Assembly: GCA_027919835.1 (NCBI GenBank)
Contig: JANVFP010000006.1
Location: 930,001-994,000, forward strand
DNA from: Lentinula raphanica
Lineage: Eukaryota; Basidiomycota; Agaricomycetes; Agaricales; Omphalotaceae
Direction: 5' to 3'
DNA length: 64,000 bases
Both the position numbers and the translations under genes were made by a program. How positions within the stretch are numbered: position 1 is the first letter of the stretch; every line of letters begins with the position of its first letter. The notes beneath the pieces are model-generated. The model did not search any database. It saw only the letters and a list, made by a program, of their open reading frames with translations, and had not been told where the DNA came from. This document shows, piece after piece, positions 59,046 through 64,000 of the stretch.

Positions 59046-60633
59046 CTACAGAGTACCCCGCACAGCCGCATCCAACGAGGTCGCGAAATACCGGATATTA
59101 TTATGATTCAATCCGGTCATACTTATCCTTCCATTCGTGGTCAGATAAATATGAGCCTTCTCCGTTAGAGCTTTGCTCTGTTCGGGATTAATTCCAGTGA
59201 AGCTAAAACACACGTCAAACCCGTCATCACTCGGTGTACGAAACGGCCCAGGAGAGTTACCTGAACATTCCAATCTGGTTCACAATATGGTCCCAATTGC
59301 CCGGGGTGTGAAGCTCCTCGGTTAGGATTTTGTGAAGCTCTTTACGCATGTTGATGATACGTCCAGCCATGGTCGAGATGTCGCGTTTCCATTCTTCGAA
59401 CAGTGCGGGATCGTTGAGGATCAAAGTGACCTGAGTGCAAAGAGTTCGAGATTAACCCAGACAAAAAACAACTATATCAAGGCTCACGATACGAGCACCA
59501 TATGTGGGCGGATTGCTGATCTCGCTGCGTTGAAGCACAGACAGCTGGCTTTTGACACGTTCAGCCGCCTCCTTGCTCGGTGAGACGATATGCAAAGCCC
59601 CGACTCGTTCTCCGTACAGTCCGGCGTTCTTCGCAAAACTCTGTGTAGTAAAATAAGAATCAACAGCGGTCAACGTTGCACTTCATCTATTCTTGGTCAC
59701 AATTAGAATTTACCTGACAGACCAGCATATTCACTCCCTTCTCGACAAAGAAGCGAACGGCCCAGGCATCGTTATCCAGGTCACCACTAGCAAAGCCTTG
59801 GTATGCACAATCGAAAAAGCCGTAATGACCTTTTTCCAGCATGATCTCTGCGATTTCGCCCCATTGTTCGCGAGTAGGATCCACTCCGGTCGGATTGTGG
59901 GCACAAGCGTGAATGAGGAACACTGATCCAGAGGGCGCGGACTTGAGCGAAGATAAGAAGCCGTCAAAGTTGAGGCCAATGGTCTTTGGATCGTAGTAAG
60001 GATAATACAGTGGGTTGATTCCAACGTTGTTGAAGATGGCAGGATGGTTCGCTGCGGATTGTGGTAAAATCAGATCTGAGTGTTGCGTCCTACGAAGAGA
60101 GGACCATGCGTACCCCAAGTCGGATCGCTCAAGTAGACCTCCTTGTTTCCCGTCCATGAATAGAATCGCGACAAGAAGAGAGCGCCTAGATGGTTCGCAC
60201 CAGTTCCGGAGATAGTTTGGACCGTCGTGACTCTTCCTTCTGCGATGGCGCGTGAATCTGGACCGAGGATAAGTTTAGCAGCCGCGACGGTGAATTCGGG
60301 AAGCCCAGTGATAGGCAGATATTCGTGATCGAGAGCAGGCGTATTGAGGATGATCTCTTCGGCCTTCCTTACGACAGGTAGAACCCATGGCTTGTCGTTG
60401 TCGTCCCGATACGCGCCAACTCCGAGATTGACTTTCTTGTCATACGTATCAGCCTTGTACGCGGCAGTGAGTTTGAAGATGCTGCTCGAGCTCTGATGAA
60501 CTGTCTAACAGAGGTTTGATGGAGTATCGCACCTGTCGGGAGGGGCCAAAGGGACATTCTGCCACAATTCTGCATCATGACTCGAGATCGTTCTTTGTCA
60601 AGGTGAATGATTTCACAGCGTACCCGAAGACAT
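59046..60633 (-). CDS. Aspartate aminotransferase, cytosolic type
   Basis: Splicing two short introns gives MSSELWQNVPLAPPDSIFKL, then TAAYKADTYDKKVNLGVGAY and RDDNDKPWVLPVVRKAEEII, the classic N-terminus with no mitochondrial presequence. Further motifs are HEYLPITGLPEFTVAAAKLI, SGTGANHLGALFL and NHPAIFNNVGINPLYYPYYD. HACAHNPTGVDPTREQW contains the conserved Asn, and YGFFDCAYQGFASGDLDNDA the Asp/Tyr pair. After an intron SFAKNAGLYGERVGALHIVS carries the PLP-binding Lys. It ends NGRISMTGLNHNNIRYFATS, then LDAAVRGTL, with the Arg that binds substrate upstream of it. It transfers the amino group between aspartate and 2-oxoglutarate, feeding the same aspartate pool used by asparagine synthetase at 18-20 kb. 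Confidence 0.93.
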
Positions 60634-61592
60634 TTTGAATGAGGAGGACAGTTGGCTGTAAATTTGCTTCAATCTATCGGTCATATCAAGGGCAGAGAGT
60701 GAAAGAAAGGCGAAATCGGACAAAGCAGAATCGCATCGCAGCACGATGTGACCGGTCGATGAAATCAGATGCGACCGGCGAACTCAAGATAAAATAACAT
60801 GAAGGAAGAAGTGATACTTCAAAAACTCACTGGATATAGTCGGGCGATTTCTAGATGGTAGTGTAGTTGGTAACAATGAATGAGGATTTCTGCGAGCCAA
60901 CCCGCGATCTTTATGCTGGAGACGTATTTTCCAGCGTATTTACGCGCAACAACCGCCAAGAATACTGGAAGCCAAATAGACGCAAAGTCTGGACTGGACC
61001 TGGACCACGATGTTGACTCCTATGGCCATTTGATAAATTCCCTTATAACGTCTGTCTCTCGAGATCTCATATATCGCTGCTAACTTTCCCCCGGAACTTG
61101 GAAGATTTCTGCTCCATTCAACATCTCAAGCTCAAGATTCAGCCTGATCCAGCTCAGTCGGTGAGACAAGGGCGGACATAAGGTTTTAGCTTCAAAGCTC
61201 AGCTGGAGAACATCTTGTTAGTACTGTCTGCAGCAGATTGGATCACTCCAGCCTTTGCAACGGCATTCGTGTGTAACATATAATGCATTTACTACCACCA
61301 TATTATAGATTGTAACCCATCTAAGCCATATAGTAATGTGAATGTCTGTCATGGAGGGTGGAGTAATGCAACCCAGTAGCTAGTGTGCTTACTACACGTA
61401 CTAGGGCCAAGGGCATGTATGAACTGGGAGTAATGAAATGTCCGACAGAAATTATGCAGTGAAACCAGTGCGAGGGAGGCCGGTGTAAAAAGGACATGGA
61501 CAATAATTATCATGAGATGGTATCGTGAATAGGCGGAGGGTCATATGAAGCGAGGGCGAGGAATAGTGAGGTAGCCCGATGGGAGAGAAGAC
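60634..61592. other. Intergenic region, about 1 kb
   Basis: Aspartate aminotransferase promoter and 3' flank of the AN1 zinc-finger gene. No gene is recognised; a 67-codon open frame at 60880-61083 has no family character. Confidence 0.45.
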
Positions 61593-61895
61593 CTAAGCTG
61601 TAGCCATCTTCGAAGCAACAGTCCGTTCACTTTCGAGCTTGACCTTGTTCCGGTCAAAAGCCTGTTGACGGCAATCCTCCAAGTTATTACAGCTGTGGTG
61701 TTCCGGTAGCCGATGCTAAAAGAATTATAGGAAATTAGCTTTGTTTAATCCCGAGACCGAAAACGGAGCACGACTACTCACATCCCCACAAAACTGTGCT
61801 CTACAATGAGGACATTGTCCTACAATTCTCAACGCTGCGAGATTGCACTGGTCATCAGTGCCGAGTTGGAATTGACAACGCTTCTTGGCTCCCAT
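61593..61895 (-). CDS. Small AN1-type zinc-finger protein (78 residues)
   Basis: Exon 1 (61895-61782) reads MGAKKRCQFQLGTDDQCNLA ALRIVGQCPHCRAQFCGD. A 66-nt GT-AG intron joins it in phase 0 to HRLPEHHSCNNLEDCRQQAF (61715-61593), ending SKMATA. The Cys/His pattern (C...C, C-x2-C, C-GDHR-x-PEHH-x-C) is that of AN1 zinc fingers. The whole protein is essentially one finger plus a basic helical tail. Fungal relatives of this size are linked to proteotoxic/metal stress (Tmc1-like); this is by family resemblance. The gene is too small to show as a long open frame, but the splice and motif agree fully. Confidence 0.85.
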
Positions 61896-62700
61896 TGCGG
61901 ATGTAAATACAGGAAATTTGATTTGTAGAGCGTAAGATTGTGGGGGTTCACGACAAGAGTGCAGAAAAGTCTTTAGATAAAATGAGCGACGGGTGAAAGA
62001 ATATTTTGAGGATGACTTACAACACTCGTAGGGGGGTAGAAAGTGGGGTGTAGCAGAAAGAGTGTCGGACTACATAGCCCTTTATAAATGGTGGACGCGT
62101 AATCGCTCTGAAAACGCCACGTGCGGGGTAATCAATATCCAGTGGCTGTGCGGACCTGAAATGGAAGGTGCCTTCTTCTTCGGTCTGCGTCCGAATCCGA
62201 CAACAATGAACATACGACCTCAGAATGATTTATTTCCTACCTCATCTTTTCTCAAGCTTCACAGATCAGGATAGGTCAGCTCAGATAAAGATAGGGTCTC
62301 GAGTCATATACGAGGGTTCTAGACACGCAGATTCCTCACCACTTCGACGTGGCACCGTTTCATCATCGCCTTTTTCTATCCCAGAAAAGGTTTTGTACCG
62401 TTCAGCTAATAAACTTCGGACTTTCCACAACGACCCAGACCTAAAGCAAATCACCAGAGATCTATTATCAAACCACCCGTGTGAGACTCATGGTATAAAG
62501 AATCGCTGTCCATTGCGTGGCACTCCACAAAAAATGAAAATAACAAAGCCAGAGGCAGTATTAGGAAGAAAGTTAGATGCAAAATACTGGCCTTAGCCGG
62601 ACAAAAGAGTGGATGGTATCTTTAGATAGGAATGGTTGAGAATGGGTCCAAGTCCGAAGCACGATTGAAAAAGAATATATATACATGAGGGGCAGCGGGA
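61896..62700. other. Intergenic region between AN1 and syntaxin genes
   Basis: The region has the promoter of the AN1 gene and the 3' flank of the syntaxin gene. A 123-codon plus-strand frame (62225-62596) is open but has no recognised motif; it could be a short gene but I cannot support it. Confidence 0.4.
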
Positions 62701-64000
62701 CTAGGAAGAATTACTCTTGCTGCTGGAGACGTGTTGAGCAACTTCAATACCAACAACAATACCGATGATAGCAAGGATGATCAGTGTGATGATGAAGCAG
62801 ATCCATCTCTTTTTTCGTGCCGCACGAGCCGACACTACCGCCTTCTCGGTGTAATTTAGTCTGACCGGGAGGTTCAGTCATCTGAAGACTACGGAGGAAA
62901 AATACTCACCCAGCCTCTGTATCCTTCTCGACAGTGGCTGCTGTTGTTTCGATGTTCTGTATGGTCTCGTCTTGCTGCTCAACAAGAACACTCATCTACA
63001 GAGAACGTGTCAACAGATGGTAAAGCCATTTGCGAAAAAGTACTTGCATCGTTGAAAAGCTGTGCAAGTTCACCAAGCGTCTTTTCAATCCGCTTAATGT
63101 CTTCATGCCGCTCCTGAACCTCACGATATGCCGCTCGTGATTCGCCGTATCGGTTCGAGTTTAGTAACTGATGATGACCAGTGAGCAGTCGGTCGAGAGA
63201 ACATGGACATGTACACAACGCACAGCTTGACTGAATATCTGGCCCCCACTGTCATCATTCACAACTGCTTTCACTTCCTCCGGCGAGGCATCGGGTTTGA
63301 CTACAATCCCAAGTCAGACACGAATAAGATTTTCGGAAGATCATATAAGCTCTGACCAATCTTAAACTGTCTCTCCATACGCTGCTTGTAACGAGTTCGG
63401 TACTGCTGTTCGACATTCTGATAGTTCTGAATGGCTTCCACAAACTTGGACTTCACAAGGGCGGTCTGAATGAAACAGTCAATCATTCGTTGAAACTGTA
63501 GAAGAAGAGATGACTCGTACCTGTTGTTTGCGAATCTGACCATCTCTCCCTGAGCCTGCTTGTTTCTCCAATGCTTTGATTCTGCGTTTGAGAGTTGCGC
63601 TCAATGCGGAGGTGTCGGCAACGAGCTCATCTAGCTGCGCAGCGTTTCTCTGTGCTGCCACGTCGTCGGTGTTGTTGAGGGACCGTGAATGCAATTCTCC
63701 AATTCGGGACACATTCTCGTTAAAAGTTCGTATACTGTCTTGTAGGGAAGAAATCTGGGAGGAAATTTCAATTTCGAGGTAAATAAGAGTAGGTGGCCAA
63801 AAGGTAGAAGTACTGACCTCTGCGTAGAAAGATGACATGTCGTCTGAGCCACCTGAAAGGTTGGCGGAAGAATCTTTGACGTCTGCCATTTCGTATGCAC
63901 TATCTTGCTGCGCATATGGGTTCGCTCGCCTTGATTGGTATCCTCCTCCTCCTTCAGACGCCTGCGTCGGATAGGAGTTGCTGACAACAGAAATTGGTCA
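62701..64000 (-). CDS. Plasma-membrane syntaxin (Sso1-like Qa-SNARE), 5' partial
   Basis: The most 5' visible exon (3' splice boundary at 63980) reads NSYPTQASEGGGGYQSRRAN, then PYAQQDSAYEMADVKDSSAN; the true start is outside the window. The N-terminal helical domain follows (FYAEISSLQDSIRTFNENVS; DELVADTSALSATLKRRIKA; FVEAIQNYQNVEQQYRTRYK QRMERQFKI). Further exons give VKPDASPEEVKAVVNDDSGG, SNRYGESRAAYREVQERHED IKRIEKTLGELAQLFND and the SNARE core MSVLVEQQDETIQNIE, with the zero-layer Gln. The C-terminal membrane anchor is WICFIITLIILAIIGIVVGI and the protein ends SSSKSNSS. It mediates fusion of secretory vesicles with the plasma membrane. Identification is firm; the choice of Sso1/Sso2-type is by overall pattern. 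Confidence 0.9.

Noticed and set aside
62225..62596. 123-codon plus-strand frame
   Set aside because: Open but without a recognised domain, signal or supporting splice context; too weak to call a gene.

Overview
The window reads as nuclear DNA of a filamentous basidiomycete, probably an Agaricomycete. Genes are split by many short GT-AG introns (about 47-75 nt where resolved). The single-copy genes are fungal housekeeping or membrane genes: a Yvc1-type vacuolar channel, an inositol phospholipid synthase, a Qa-SNARE, a MARVEL tetraspan, and a Zn2Cys6 protein. All exon structures were inferred by eye from splice sites and frame continuity.

Left part (1-8.2 kb): a divergent pair (pICln-like methylosome subunit, minus; METTL21/22-like methyltransferase, plus), a long multi-exon ArAE/FUSC-type transporter (plus), and a dienelactone hydrolase (minus). 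From 8.2 to 14.9 kb is an 815-bp tandem duplication whose second copy is split by a complete hAT transposon. The transposon has 22-bp perfect terminal inverted repeats, an 8-bp target-site duplication, a transposase and an extra coiled-coil gene. The first copy of the 815-bp unit keeps the empty site.

Centre-left (15-25 kb): cytochrome P450 (plus), asparagine synthetase (minus), phosphatidylinositol synthase (plus), TRP-type channel (minus).

Centre (25-38.3 kb), the most unusual part: four tandem paralogous genes (called here A-D) for predicted secreted, effector-like proteins. Each has a signal peptide exon, one phase-0 intron at the same place, a disordered pro-region made of degenerate ~30-residue repeats with dibasic sites, and a helical-looking C-terminal part. 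Gene A has amplified one 77-residue module to seven tandem copies; B, C and D keep it once. All four share a promoter block and 3' flank. The spacers contain broken, intron-bearing pieces of the neighbouring TRP channel gene and of the Zn2Cys6 gene, so the array grew by DNA-level segmental duplication and rearrangement. I could not assign the family to any known protein.

Right part (39-64 kb): a Zn2Cys6 protein, an annexin, a ~318-bp dispersed repeat plus CT-rich minisatellite, an unknown protein whose start lies inside the repeat, a MARVEL tetraspan, a HEAT-repeat PP4 regulatory subunit 1-like protein, aspartate aminotransferase, a 78-residue AN1 zinc-finger protein, and a plasma-membrane-type syntaxin running off the right edge.
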